This document shows positions 21,601 through 33,500 of a DNA stretch of 64,000 nucleotides, one piece after another (position 1 is the stretch's first letter; every line of letters starts with the position of its first letter). This stretch comes from Microthyrium microscopicum. Its lineage: Eukaryota; Ascomycota; Dothideomycetes; Microthyriales; Microthyriaceae. The notes beneath the pieces are model-generated. The model was not told where the DNA came from, searched no databases, and saw nothing but the letters and a program-made list of their open reading frames with translations. Location: the NCBI GenBank assembly GCA_010405405.1, contig MU004239.1:856713-920712 (forward strand), in the 5' to 3' direction. Both the position numbers and the translations under genes were made by a program.

Positions 21601-24256
21601 CTATTGATGTTGCTGCTGCGACATCTGTTGCTGACATATTTGTTGGTGTTGGTGTTGCGGTATCTGTTGGTTTGCAGATTTCGAGAGGCTTTCAGTAGTC
21701 TCATAGTGCATCGAAAGACCGATCCCCGAATCATCAAGTTCCAGATCAGTCTTCGGCTCATCATCTAGTTGGCGCATGAGTTGAGCCATGCTGTCTTTTG
21801 ACATTTGGGGCGCGCTCGTCGGTGGGTAGATGGGCATGCTTTGGTGTTGTTGTCCCATTTGTGCGTGTGCCATGTGCGATACGTTGGACACCGGCCCACC
21901 TTGGAATCCCGCTTGGCCATTGCCAAAGCCGGCGCCGCCCGTCGTCGGGCCACCGAGATCAGATGGCGTGCTGCGGTACGAATTGGTGCCGGAGGGTCCG
22001 CCGGACATGCCGCCGTTGATGCCGGCGGCGAAACCAGAGTGTCCATTGGGCATGCTATCTTGCCGCACGGGGTGGTAGGGTGCCTCGCGTTCAAGGAAAC
22101 CGCCGACGTGGACCAGCCAGAGAAGGAGTTCGTCGACGAAGCATTTTGTGAAGAGCCACGGAAGATAGCTCTCTCCAGACTGCATGACCACATCGCGGAC
22201 AATATAGCTCGTGACGCCCTGGACGTAGTGTACGAGATTTTGCGCGCTCACTGTTGGGAAGCGCTGTTTGAGGTCTTCCAAAAATCGGCAGATCTTCTCG
22301 AATTCAAAAGCAGCAGGTTGGGGTTGCGCGTTTTGTGTGTATGCTGCAATCTCGTAATGTGTGCCGACTTCGAGACCATGATCGATGGTCAGTGGGAGAA
22401 GGAGTTCGCGCATATCGTGCGTGAGGAGACGATACACCTCCTCGTCATATCCACAGTCCGGCAGGAAGGCGTTCATTATGCATTTGGGCTGCACATAACG
22501 CACCATCTCCTTCCACATGCGGTCGCGATTCGCTTGGTCGATGAGGACGATGCCGGCGTTGTGGGCGACATTGTTGACTCGCAGCATGCGATTCAGCAGT
22601 TGGCTGAAGATGGTTGCGGGCTCAAGTTTAGCGTCCAGTACGTGTTTTGGTAGTGCTGCAAAGGTTTTTGAGATGTGGCCATCCAGAAGCTGGGAAACCG
22701 TGTCGCAGAATTTAGAGACTTTTGCTGGGAGCACTTGGAGGGAGAGGGGTGCGATGGTTTTAATCATGGCTTGATACATTGTATAGTCGCATTCTTTGAC
22801 CCATGGCGCTAGGTTTGGATGGTTGAGAAGTTTTTGAACGGGTACTGTCAACGTTCCGGAGAATTGCGTAAATAGACGAAAAAACATTTTCTCTTTGCAG
22901 AAGCGCACACAATCGACGAGAGAGGTTACATGACTGTGATAGAGAGTTGTTAACGCGTTGGCTGCGTCTATATCGGTTTTTGGTGGCGTGTATTGGAATA
23001 TATCCGGTAATATTATATCCTCTGGTGGTTGATGTACAAATACGCGTGTTGTGGGGAATTTGAGGCGGCTATTGTAGGATCGGGTGCCGGTTGCTCGATG
23101 AGGTGCGTAGACAGGCTCCTGGGGAGAAGGAAATACTCGTCCTTCTACTTCCGGTAATGCAGGAGCTGTGGTTGTTGCTGGAGAACCCATGGATTGATCG
23201 TCTCCTGGGATGACTGCTGAATCTGGTTCAAATCTAGGAATATTGCTAAACAAGTCAGATTATGGGATATATGAGATATTGTTAACTTACTCTAGGGCCA
23301 ACGAGTTGCGATAAGAATGTGTTTGACTTGGTTTGCGACCTTGGTTTGCACCAGATTCTGTCATGTCTTCGGCAAGTGACAGATCAACGTAATGATACTT
23401 TGATTCCCCTCGTACTCCCAGTCTTCGAGTTTGAATATCTGGGAAGATGACGCGCACCAGTTTACCAAAGGAAGCTGGGTTCAGAGGTTGTAGATGATGT
23501 TTGGCGCATCTTCCAGCATATTGTGTGTGGACTCGAGTTCTTGGTACAGATCCTTTGGCTTTTATCAAATTACGTTCCAACCTGTGATGTGTTAGTATAA
23601 ATCATTGGTTCAAGTCTAAAGGCTTACCAAAGCATGGCAAAAAGCTGTTTTGTCTTTTCCGCAGATGAAGTCTTTTCGTTGGCTTGTACTTCGGCAGCCA
23701 AATCGTCCAAAGATCGCCCTCGATTATTTTGAAGCATGGCTTTTAGCTCACTTTCGTTTGGACCTGTTGATTGGCGAGGTTTTCGAGCTTCGAGTTCGAT
23801 ATGTTGCATTCCGTTTTGCATTCCATTTTGCATGATATGTTGTTGAGGATGACCAGTGAAACTATACTCCATCTGGTTGTTGTCGTAAGGAATTGGCTGA
23901 GCGGTCTGGAAATATCCTGTTTGTGGCTCACGGGGTACGTGATGTTGAGGATGAACGGGTAGTTGATTGTTGTGGTTTACATGTACGTCCACAGGCGTTT
24001 GCGAAAGTTCTCGCGAATTTTCTTCTTGAAGCATTCTAGCCATTCCAGATGTATCCATGGCCAGAAGATGCGACTCGTCTATTTGATGCGACAGTTGAGA
24101 TTGCGGAACAGTTCTCGGCGGCGGATAGGGAGCTCCGGGTTCTTGCATGGACATGCGCGATTGATATGAATGCAGACTAGCAGTAGAATTTGATGAATGG
24201 GGTCTCACGGGAGCAGCGGTGTTTGACCGTGACCGCGAACGGCGTTGAGCGGGCAT
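21601..24256 (-). CDS. RFX-family transcription factor
   Basis: Three exons (24256-23628, 23581-23291, 23245-21601) give 854 residues. The RFX winged-helix DNA-binding domain spans the first intron and most of exon 2 (about residues 205-290): LFAMLWLERN, KGSVPRTRVHTQYAGRC, FGKLVRVIFPDIQTRRLG and RGESKYHYVDL. Such proteins bind X-box sites. Fungal members include CpcR1/RfxA and yeast Crt1, tied to DNA-damage response, division and development. The N-terminal 200 residues are Gln/Pro/Ser-rich. After the DNA-binding domain is a long conserved alpha-helical region (about 350-700), followed by a Gly/Ser/Gln-rich tail ending in glutamine repeats. The start is the first true ATG before RRSRSRSN. It is divergent from the Yop1 gene. 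Confidence 0.93.
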
Positions 24257-25508
24257 GATGAAGTGGTTGCTATGCAATATTTACACTGTCAACACAGCGT
24301 TTTGGAGGTGCAAAATGCGGCGCAAATGCTGAAAGCACACAAGATGCAAATAGAAAGAGTAGTAATGAATGATTACGACAATTTCAGCCCAAGTAATAAT
24401 GGTACGTGTGTGATTTTTTGGTAGGGTGTTGTTGGTGGTTAGATTTTGGAACGGGTAACCGTGGAGATGTTTTGAGGTTGCAACAAGCGGGGGCAACGGA
24501 GAGGAACAGCGATGGAAATGGGTGCTAGGAGAAGCGATGGAGAAAGTAAAGGCATGCGAAGCCAAAGAAGAGACGAAATAATTGAGTATAGGAGGATTTG
24601 TTGTTGTATTGGGTGTATTGTTGGGGTGAGAGAAGGGCGTTGTTGGTGATGGGGAATTGAGTGTTTACTTTGAAGAGCCCGGCGGTGTTGCTTCCCAAAC
24701 AAGAGACGCTGAGAATCCTGTGTTTTGGTGCAGAGGCCATGCTTGGACCACCCACTCACTCAACAAGAGAAGGACCCACCCCTGCCGACTGCCCGACACT
24801 AGTCCTTCAGCCAATGAGATAGTCAAACGCGCTTATATCAGCAATAGAAAATTGGTTTTGCTGGCAAGAGCTCTCGGCCCTTGTCGGAAGTTAATGAACT
24901 TTCGCTAACAAAGTCACAGCAAATATTGGAACTTGCGCGCTTCTCTACAACAACAAGTATCTCTGGGTGTCATTTTATTTCTGAAGTAGACAATATCCGG
25001 CATCTGTAAACACGCCAAGTTTAGTCAATATTTCCTATTCTTCTTGAGTGAGTGCAGATTATGCTATGCGACGATGCGACATCTACACTTTTGATTTGGC
25101 TTGGCGCTTGGTGTTTGACACATGAAAAATAACATTCTGCTGAGTCAATGGCAAGCTGGCTGTTATCTTGCGCGTATTCTATTCTTCGCTCAATCATTGG
25201 CTCTGAAGAATAGTCTAGCTATATTGAGACAAGCTTTACTTACTTGCATGGGCGCTCTTGCTGTGAGTGCGTCATCTGGACAGGGATGTTAGAACAAACA
25301 AGCAGGAGCTCCTGCCTTGTGCGTGGGTGGTTACTGACTTGACTACAGACGTGACTGCTCCACCTGTTCTCTGTCTCAATCTGCCTTTATCATCTATCTC
25401 CATCCATCCATATTCTCCCAGACTTTCCATCTACCATCCCCTTATCGCCAAAAACAACTGCAATTCCATCTACTAAAAACTTTTCCACACTTTCTCCATA
25501 CCACAACC
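24257..25508. other. Divergent promoter region, RFX / Yop1
   Basis: 1.25 kb between two genes transcribed away from each other. Short ORFs on the minus strand at 24281-24759 probably lie in the RFX 5' leader and look non-coding. A C/T-rich tract (25370-25470) precedes the Yop1 start. Confidence 0.45.
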
Positions 25509-26454
25509 ATGTCTCTCCAAGAAAAGGCTCAAAACCATATCGGTCAGCTCGATAAGGAGGTACGTTCTTAAAATTTCCATGTCCCGGGCGCATCTTGCTA
25601 TGATCAGGTATTGGATTGCATCGCGGTTCATTTACCGCGATATAGCTACTCATCAAACGCGGCACAATTCCCTTGCATTCTTTGTCTACCGCTCCAAGCG
25701 ATGTATCTTTGCATGTCGATGCCAAGTGTGCCGCAACCGCCTTGATCCTACACATGTGTCCCAACCAGGCAACAATATCATCATTTACTAACCCTACAAT
25801 CAGCTCAGCAAATACTCCTATCTTAACGAATTCGAGAAGCAAACCGGAGTCCAAAAGGTCTATGTTGTTCTAGGCTTTGGCGCTCTCTACTTCTTCCTCA
25901 TCTTCTTCAACGTTGCCGCCGAATTCCTTGTCAATACCATTGGCTTTGCTCTTCCAGCCTATTATTCTCTACATGCTCTCTTCACCGCGGGCACTGCCGA
26001 TGATACCCAATGGCTCACAGTAAGATATGATGCGCTTCCTGATTCAGGATGATGATGCTGACTTGGCCTCTAGTACTGGGTGGTCTATGCTTTCTTGACG
26101 TGGGTCTGATCATATCCTTTTGGTACAACACAAGCCTAACCATTATATCTAGCGTATTTGAGAGTGGTATCAACGCTGTCTACTGGTTCCGTATGTTCCG
26201 CGCTACTTCGATTCCTGTTTCTGGTTCTGACCTTTGATAGCATTCTACTACACCTTCAAGTTCGTCCTCGTTCTCTGGATGGCTCTTCCCCAAACCAGGT
26301 ATGCAACACCAAACCGTACGATGAAAGTATACTAACAATGACTAGCGGTGCTCAAATCGTCTTCCGATCCTTCCTCGAGCCCGTCTTCGCCAAGTACTTC
26401 ACCCACACCGGTACCTCCGCCAACTTGAAGGCCCAGGCTGCCAAGACCGAATAA
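25509..26454 (+). CDS. yop1: Yop1/REEP (DP1/TB2/HVA22) ER membrane-shaping protein
   Basis: Six exons (25509-25559, 25804-26019, 26074-26099, 26153-26190, 26241-26298, 26346-26454) give 165 residues. The protein inserts hairpins into tubular ER membrane and promotes curvature, partnering reticulons and Rab-type factors in yeast. It shows two hydrophobic hairpin stretches (VYVVLGFGALYFFLIFFNVA, GFALPAYYSLHALF; YWVVYAFLT, FYYTFKFVLVLWMALPQT) and the family words DDTQWLTYWVVYAF, ESGINAVYWFPFYY and GAQIVFRSFLEPVFAKYF. The length is normal for the family. Two exons are only 26 and 38 nt long, and the third intron uses a GTGGGT donor. Confidence 0.93.
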
Positions 26455-27110
26455 ATGGGTCCAACTCATCATTCTCCCACCCTTTTTCCCAAAACTCTTC
26501 CTCGATACATTCGTGCGTTGGGTCTTTTTTGACATGTGAAATTGCGAGACGAAATGACTGGGAAACTCTGATATAGCTACGAACGGGGATTTATTGGGAA
26601 AGCGCGGTCTCACGTCAAGGCGTTCGGATTGAATTCTCGCGCTTGGCCTATTTTCCTTGTCCTAGTCTCTATATCTGTCACAAACTTGTTGTATGAAAGG
26701 TTGACATTGGGCCAACAATGCGGGTCGCGATGCTTGGATGTGTGTGTTTTTTTCTTTCGGTTGTATAGATAATGAATTGAACTGGACATTGGAGGTTTTT
26801 ATATGCATACAATTAGCTCTTATGCTGTGAACCACGTTTTCCTAGCTTGAAGATCTGCAACTGAGCACAACAGAATACGATCGTTAGCTCGTCAATGCGG
26901 TGAGCAAACCAAAGCTACGCTAGGTGGGGGAGCTTCTCTCCTAAAACCTATATTTGGCAAGCACCAAAGAAAGCTCCATCTCAGCTCCAACTTCAGCCCC
27001 TGAAAATCTACCTCCATTCTCAATCTCACACCGCAATCCTCCCTTCACCATAAATATAACTCACCCTCCTCCCATACCTCCTCCCCTCTATACACTCCTC
27101 CACACAAACA
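26455..27110. other. Intergenic
   Basis: 3' flank of yop1 and the C-rich leader of the next gene (CCTCCTCCCATACCTCC near 27065). No other supported feature. Confidence 0.45.
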
Positions 27111-27805
27111 ATGTCCTCCTCCTCCTCCTCCACCGACCCCCTCTTCTCCGCAACCCTCCTCCCCCCCACCGTCCAACGCGACCTACCCCCCGGCTACACC
27201 ATCCGACCCCTCTGCGCCGCCGACTTCTCTGAAGGCTTTCTCGACGTCCTCCGCGTCCTCACTACTGTCGGCGATATCTCAGAACAGCAGTTTGCGGATC
27301 GATATGCGTATATGAAGAAACATAATGATGCTTATTTTTTGGTCGTTGTTGAGGATTCTGCAAGACCGCAGGGGATGAGGTGTGTGGGGACGGGGTGTTT
27401 GGTTGTGGAGCGGAAATTGTAAGTTTAAAGGAAAGGGGAGAGGACCCCTGGCGGGGAGGGGAGGGGAGAGTTATGAGGCTGATGGTTTGAATAGTATTCA
27501 TGAATTAGGTCTCGTGGGCCATATTGAGGATATTGCGGTCGCGAAGGATCAGCAGGGGAAGAAGTTGGGGCTGCGGTTGATTCAGGCGCTTGATGGTGTG
27601 GCGGAGGCTGTGGGGTGCTATAAGGTATGTCGCCTTCACGAACCTGGAGAATGGGATGGTGGGGTGAGTGTGGTTGAGTGATGGTTTGACTGATTTGATA
27701 TCATAGACGATTCTGGATTGTTCGGATGCGAATGAGGGCTTTTATGTCAAGTGTGGGTATAAGAGGGCGGGACTGGAGATGGCGCATTATTATAAGAAGG
27801 ATTAG
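27111..27805 (+). CDS. gna1: Glucosamine-6-phosphate N-acetyltransferase
   Basis: Three exons (27111-27418, 27495-27624, 27707-27805) give 178 residues. It transfers acetyl from acetyl-CoA to glucosamine-6-phosphate, the second step towards UDP-GlcNAc for chitin, GPI anchors and N-glycans. It has the GNAT fold: TIRPLCAADFSEGFLDVL at the N-terminal side, the acetyl-CoA loop HIEDIAVAKDQQGKKLGLRL with Q-x-x-G-K/L-G, and the C-terminal TILDCSDANEGFYVKCGYKR followed by GLEMAHYY, which is specific for the Gna1 branch. The first 130 bp of the CDS is extremely C-rich and the rest is strongly G-rich. Confidence 0.93.
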
Positions 27806-27988
27806 AACCAGTGCGTAGGGGAGTGGAAGAGATGGGACGGGTCTATTGTATGGCGTTGATGAGATATAGAGGAATATCAAAAGGGATTGGACGACTATGA
27901 TTATAGAGCATATGATTACAATCGATATACGGGTTAAGCCCGTCACGAATACTGTCACTGTGCAGTTTTGGGTTAACGTCTACTCTGT

Positions 27989-30138
27989 CTATATCGGCTC
28001 CGCTTCCATACGCGTATATGTAGTCCTGGAAGTATAATCCTTCGCTGGTCCCATTACTTCATGAACAATGGTAAACTCGTTCATCGTTGGAGTGCCATTG
28101 TCCTGTCTAAGCGTGAAGTTGTAGATAGAGTTATACATATCGTTGACGCAAGGATGTGACGCGCGTACCGTCACCACGTCCCCATCCTTTGTAGACTCAC
28201 TATCCTCGGTTTTAAAGAGCAGTGGCTGGTATAAGTAGTCGATCTCCCCGATGCCGTCGTTCTCGGTGGGCTTGGTGAAGTAGATGTTTATCATGGGCTC
28301 TGAAGGCTCTGACTCCGGACTTTCCAATCTCCAGATCCAGCTCTTGGAAACGGGGAATGATTGCACGGAGTCCCTGAGGTGCAGAGTACCGGTTTCAGTA
28401 TAGAAGTACTGCGACCCAGCAACTTCATGGATTTCGCTGGTAGGTTGTGGTTTGAAAGAAGCTGTCCCAGATACCTGTCCAGCTGCCTGACTAGATGATG
28501 GAGCAGATTCTGGACTAGAACGGGTGTGGTTGACGAGGGCGCGTTGGAAGCTCCATTCGCCCTTTAGATTGGTGAAGATCTGAGCTGCTACCGTACTGTT
28601 TTTGGAGTCTGAAGGCACAGGTAAGGGCGTCTCAATACTTTCGTGAGCATTGCCTAGGACAAAGTCGTTGATAGATTGTAGTGTTGTGCGTGATGGAGAT
28701 GCAGATGGCACACTGGTCATAATCCAGCTCAGTTTCTGGCGTATATATTGCTTCGTAAACGACTGGCGAAGCTTTGTACTCGGAGAAGCGCCTTGCAATC
28801 CAACCATTTGGGCATTGTCGTCCGTAAAGAGGCATAGGACTGCTAGTGCAACACCAGCTGACAAATCTTTGCCAGTCGGACAGCTGATATACAAGTGATT
28901 GAAGTTCGATTTCGAACGCAGAAAGGCTGGGAGCTTGGGAAGCTGTGAACGCAGATCTCTACTCCCCAGCTTCCCTTGTCGGCATGAGAGATGAAGATAT
29001 CGTGACTTCAACTTTGAGCTGGCGAACTCCAGTGGTTTCGAACCGCAGTCAATCAGTAGGTCACTAGGTCCAAACTCGAGCTCCATTGCGCTTTGCTTCA
29101 ATCCAATAAAGACCTGTGTCGTCGGGCTCACCAGCGAAAACCGGCCTCCTGCCGGTTTCCACTTCGCCTCTTCGGCCACATACTGCGCAATCCTATCCGG
29201 GAGTTCGGTCTCTGGGCATCCCATCAACTCTTCCCGATACTTCCAAAAGACTGGCGGTGTCAATCCGCGCGCCCAGCCTTCACTATCGTCCCCAGCGCCC
29301 TGAATATATCCACCCTCACTGCCTTCCCAGCCCTTGATATGCTTTGACGCTGTACAAAGCACGACTGGCACAAAGCCTTCTAGCCTTACGCTCCCATTTT
29401 GAAGACTCTCATTTTGGAGAAATGAATCTCTTGTGACCCACATCGGCCTTAATGGCTCCTTTACTTGCTCTCGCAAACGCGTAAGATCAAGTTTTAACTC
29501 CAAAAACTGTCTCGCGAACCCATTCAATCTTTCCTCAATCTGCGAATGCTCAGACCGTGAAACAGCATCTGGCGGCGTATATAACGCATGCGCGTCCACG
29601 TTCTCTGGGAACAGCGCTCGATTTAGAACAGCACACCAAATGGGCACAGTCTTGCTCAAAGCATCGGGCATCACTACTACCCCATCAGCCTCCACCCCCA
29701 TCAGATACCATTCAACTACTCACCTTTCCCCCGTCTCGTCGAATCAACAATAATACCCCTAACCCCATCATCAGCTTCACTCCCACTCCTTCATCCATAA
29801 AATCGTACTCACCCCTTCGCATCCCCCAAAATCCCCAACAAATCCAAATTCAGCCGTCGCAAACTAAACGCCCACTGCCCCATATGGCCATCCGTACTTT
29901 TGAAATACGCGCTCCCGACTTTACGATCTGGCGGGATATACCAGCTGCCGCAACGCTCATTAGCAATAAGTGGTAATCCATAGCTGCTCGATAAAGCGCA
30001 GACGAACTCTGCATCAGAGATGATGGAGCGCAGACGATTGGGGATGGAGAGCGTTGAGCGCTTGAGGGAGTTTAGTGTACTGGAGAAGTTTGATGCTGCG
30101 GAGGGGAATATTAGGTGGGATGTTGATGTTGAGCTCAT
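27989..30138 (-). CDS. rit1: tRNA A64-2'-O-ribosylphosphate transferase, with extra C-terminal domain
   Basis: Three exons (30138-29813, 29758-29724, 29673-27989) give 681 residues. Rit1 adds a phosphoribosyl group to A64 of initiator tRNA so that it is not used in elongation. Visible family words are SIISDAEFV, LIANERCGSWYIPP, SAYFKSTDGHMGQWAFSLRR, GGIIVDSTRRGK and MPDALSKTVPIWCAVLNRAL. A phosphatase-like part follows with LYISCPTGKDLSAGVALAVL. From about residue 510, GEWSFQRAL, YFYTETGTLHL, SKSWIWRLESP and MINIYFTKP resemble a DUF6314-type beta-barrel domain; yeast Rit1 (about 513 residues) lacks this. The middle exon is only 35 nt. It is convergent with gna1, 183 bp apart. Confidence 0.9.
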
Positions 30139-30562
30139 GGTGCTGAAATGAGTGGGAGGGAGGTGGTTGTTGAGAGATATGAAAAATCGAGAGACGTTGA
30201 TGACGGTTATAAAGTTGTGGGATGTGGTTGGTTGGGAGTTCGAGCACTTATATAGTTTTGCGTACTAGAGCTTGGAATTCGGTATGCAGAAAATTCTAGG
30301 CTTTCCATCTAAGGATGGCTATCAAGCCTATTAAGATGGTACCGATATTTATGAAGCTTAAGCCGTGTTATTAGAACTGTTAGAACTCAGTGCGAGAAAG
30401 TTGAGTAAGGTTGATGAACGATGAGTTTAGGTTGCATGTAAAATTGATTCTGGCAAGCTAAAGCAGAACCAATCCAAGTTCACTCGATCTTAAACTCCTT
30501 GGGGTATCTATCCAAACATCAAAATATACAGCGCGCTACAATACATCCTAATCAAACATCAA
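30139..30562. other. Intergenic
   Basis: Promoter of rit1 and 3' flank of the next minus-strand gene. No other feature seen. Confidence 0.4.
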
Positions 30563-33500
30563 TCACCAGTTTTGTAACATCTCCTGCGCACACTCACACC
30601 CAAATCCCACATACACCACATCATCTCCTTGAAATTTAATCCTCGACTCGATACATTCCGTATGCGCAATATGAGCACCAGTATGACAAAAACCATACAA
30701 GCCATGGACTCTTTCCAAGCAAATCTCGCACGAACGCAGTTTTACACGCACATCTTTATCTCCCTGTGATTTATCTCCAAGTGATTTTTCATCATAGCCT
30801 TTCCGAGCATAATTAGTAGCGCGATGCCAGAGGGATGATTGATTGGCCTGCGATGTGTCAAACTTCTCCGGAATCTGGCCCGCGCTTGAATGTTGGCTTG
30901 AGCTTGAATTCTGGCTCAGCAGTTCCTGGAAATTCGCTTGCGAGCTGCTATGTGTCAAGCGGGTGGTGATGCCACCATGGCCATGAGTCTGAAAGAGCTG
31001 TGGCTGCGGAACAAAGGGCGCAGCAGTTGGGTCTAGCGCGCGCGGAGCACCAGACGTGTCAAGAGAGTTGCCACTTTCTGCAGAAAGACTGCGAGCAAAT
31101 CGAGGTGTAGATGATGGTTTGAGAAAGTCGGAAGCGGGGGAATCAGCAAAGTGCACGACACTATGGTGCACTGGCAAATCCCAGCGTTCTTCAAGGTTGA
31201 TTTCGTTGGGCCAATATGGCGTGAGGCCATTGAACTTCAGAATCTCAGCCTGGGCGATATGCAGCTGCCAACGCCCAAGAAGGTGGGCATATGATGTGCG
31301 ATAGCGGACATAATCACCAGACTCGGTGGGGTCCAGTAATGGCTTACTGGCATATCCTTCATCATCGAAGCGGTGCTGGTTCTTCAACGTGACTTTGATG
31401 GTAGGTGTAAGGGCTTTTGCGTTATCGAACATTGTTGGTACTTCTTCATCATCATCTGTTAGCTCGTCTGAGTCCTCGTCTGATGAGTAATGCTGAGTAT
31501 CAAACGTGGCGAAGCTTGCAGTTCTTGCGTTTGAACGCCGCCTAAGAATCGGAGAACTCGGGCTGCTACCGTAGGAAGTATTAAGGCCCAAAGTAAATGC
31601 ACTGTTCGGAGCAGAGGTTGACAAATCCGCTTCTGTCATCCGCTTGACAGGTGGTGACGACGACATGTTGATAGTGAATGGTCTAGAGAACGAAGCGAAA
31701 GCGGTCGATAAGCTCGAATTAGAGCGACGCGAAATCCTATTGTTTGGCTCCGGTGAGGTCGAAAGACTACTGCCAATTGTATCTTGGCGAGACAATGGGG
31801 GCGTGTGACCACCTGTATATGGAGTTGGAGGATGTGTAGGTAAATCGCCTATCCAAGGGCCATTGGAAGAGCCCAAAGAACCAAATGTTGTATGTTGGCG
31901 ACCAAAATAATCAGTGTACTGGGACGGTGTTGGCGTAGCTAATTTGGCATTGAGACGACGCTCTTGAAATTGACTCCAAGCAACTTCTGTTGATGGAAAG
32001 TAATCCAACGAGAATGCAGGAGCTTTGACAGCGATTGGAAGATCTTCGGACTCAAGAGCAAGAAGTGCACTATTTATTCCTTCTTGAGCTGCTGGCTCGC
32101 AAAAGACGCAAGAAAGCATTGCCAACATTTGAATATCAGCCTGAAGCTCGTAATGCTCAAACAGCTTGGGTATCAGCCATGCACTTGCAAATGGATGGTT
32201 ACCCCATTTGACTCGGCCTTTCAGTTTAGCATTAGCAACCGTATCTGGTTCGTCAAATCCAAGATCCAAGCCACTATCTTTTCGCTTGATTCTGACAACA
32301 TTTCGTCGAGCCAGGACCAGGATCGGATCATTACGCCGATGCTGGTCGAGCTCTTCAAGGGGAACATCGTCGTAGAGTATTTCCCGGCATAATACCCATA
32401 CGGCGGATAAAGTCGGCAATCCCAGGCGTAATGCAACTTCAGAATTGTGCTGACATACTTTTGGGCCATCACCAAACATTTGGTACTCTTCAGCAAGAGC
32501 TCGTTTCGCAGGCAATATATCAGAAAAGTCATGGATAGAGATGATGGCTTTCTCCTTCGAGAAGTCTGCCTTTCTCGTCACCCCTCCGCTTGAGTGCGAC
32601 GATGGTTTCTGCAGGCTCCGAAGCATACTAGGTCGCCAAGCCATGGGTACTTTGAAATGATCTGGCAGCTTGCCAATGTCTTCAGAGTCATCAGAACTAC
32701 TTGAGGATGAGGTGTCGGTCCATGATCCAGTAGACTTGTCCTCATCGTCATCGGAGAGACCCGAGCGATCTTTTGGATCGACCGATTCTTCTCGCAAATG
32801 GCCAAATCCTTCAAATTGCTTTGGAAGTCTTCTGCCACGATCTGCCATACGGATAGCGTCAAGGCTGAAAGCTGGAGGTGGTAGAGCTTTGGGAGGGAAG
32901 AAGCATACCAATCGACCATCTCCCGACCAGACAGCGCCGCATCGTGCGGGAAGTGGCAGGCTTTGCCCTGTGAGAATGGTACCACTAGCTTCTAGATCTT
33001 CTTCAGCTCCTAGGCCGTCTTCGTCATCACTAGATAGTTCCTCCGCGGGAGATGTAAAAGGTCCATCGGGGCCATCTGCGAGGAACATTACGCTCTCAGA
33101 GAGGTCCTTTTCCCCGAGCAAATAAGTGATGACTGCTTCGAGGCACCCGCGACCTCGGGACTGATAATGATCTGCAATTGCCCAGACCTCTTCATATAGC
33201 TTTTGCATTATAATATCGGCGACTGCTGATGTGGATTTGTCAATCTGTATTCGTGGTGTTGAATGTTGCGGGTAGTCTTGAGGGAATTCAAAGTGAACTC
33301 GAAAAAACTCTGATTTGTCGTCCTGACCCCAGGGACCATGAAGAGTCACGACTGCAACACGCTCATGAACCTCTGCTTTTTCAAACTTGACTTTTCGGTA
33401 CCGTTTACCTGCCTCCTTGAACTCTTCGCTGAGAGGTTCAGGAGTGTCGACATGAATACGGGAGCCTCGATGATCGTCGGACACACGGTTACTAATTTTG

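Noticed and set aside
21805-22653. 282-codon plus-strand ORF
   Set aside because: It lies entirely antisense to the conserved RFX gene and has no domain; a shadow frame.
24281-24759. Two minus-strand ORFs upstream of the RFX gene
   Set aside because: They lie in the probable 5' leader, have low-complexity composition and no coding signature. They could be upstream ORFs but cannot be supported.
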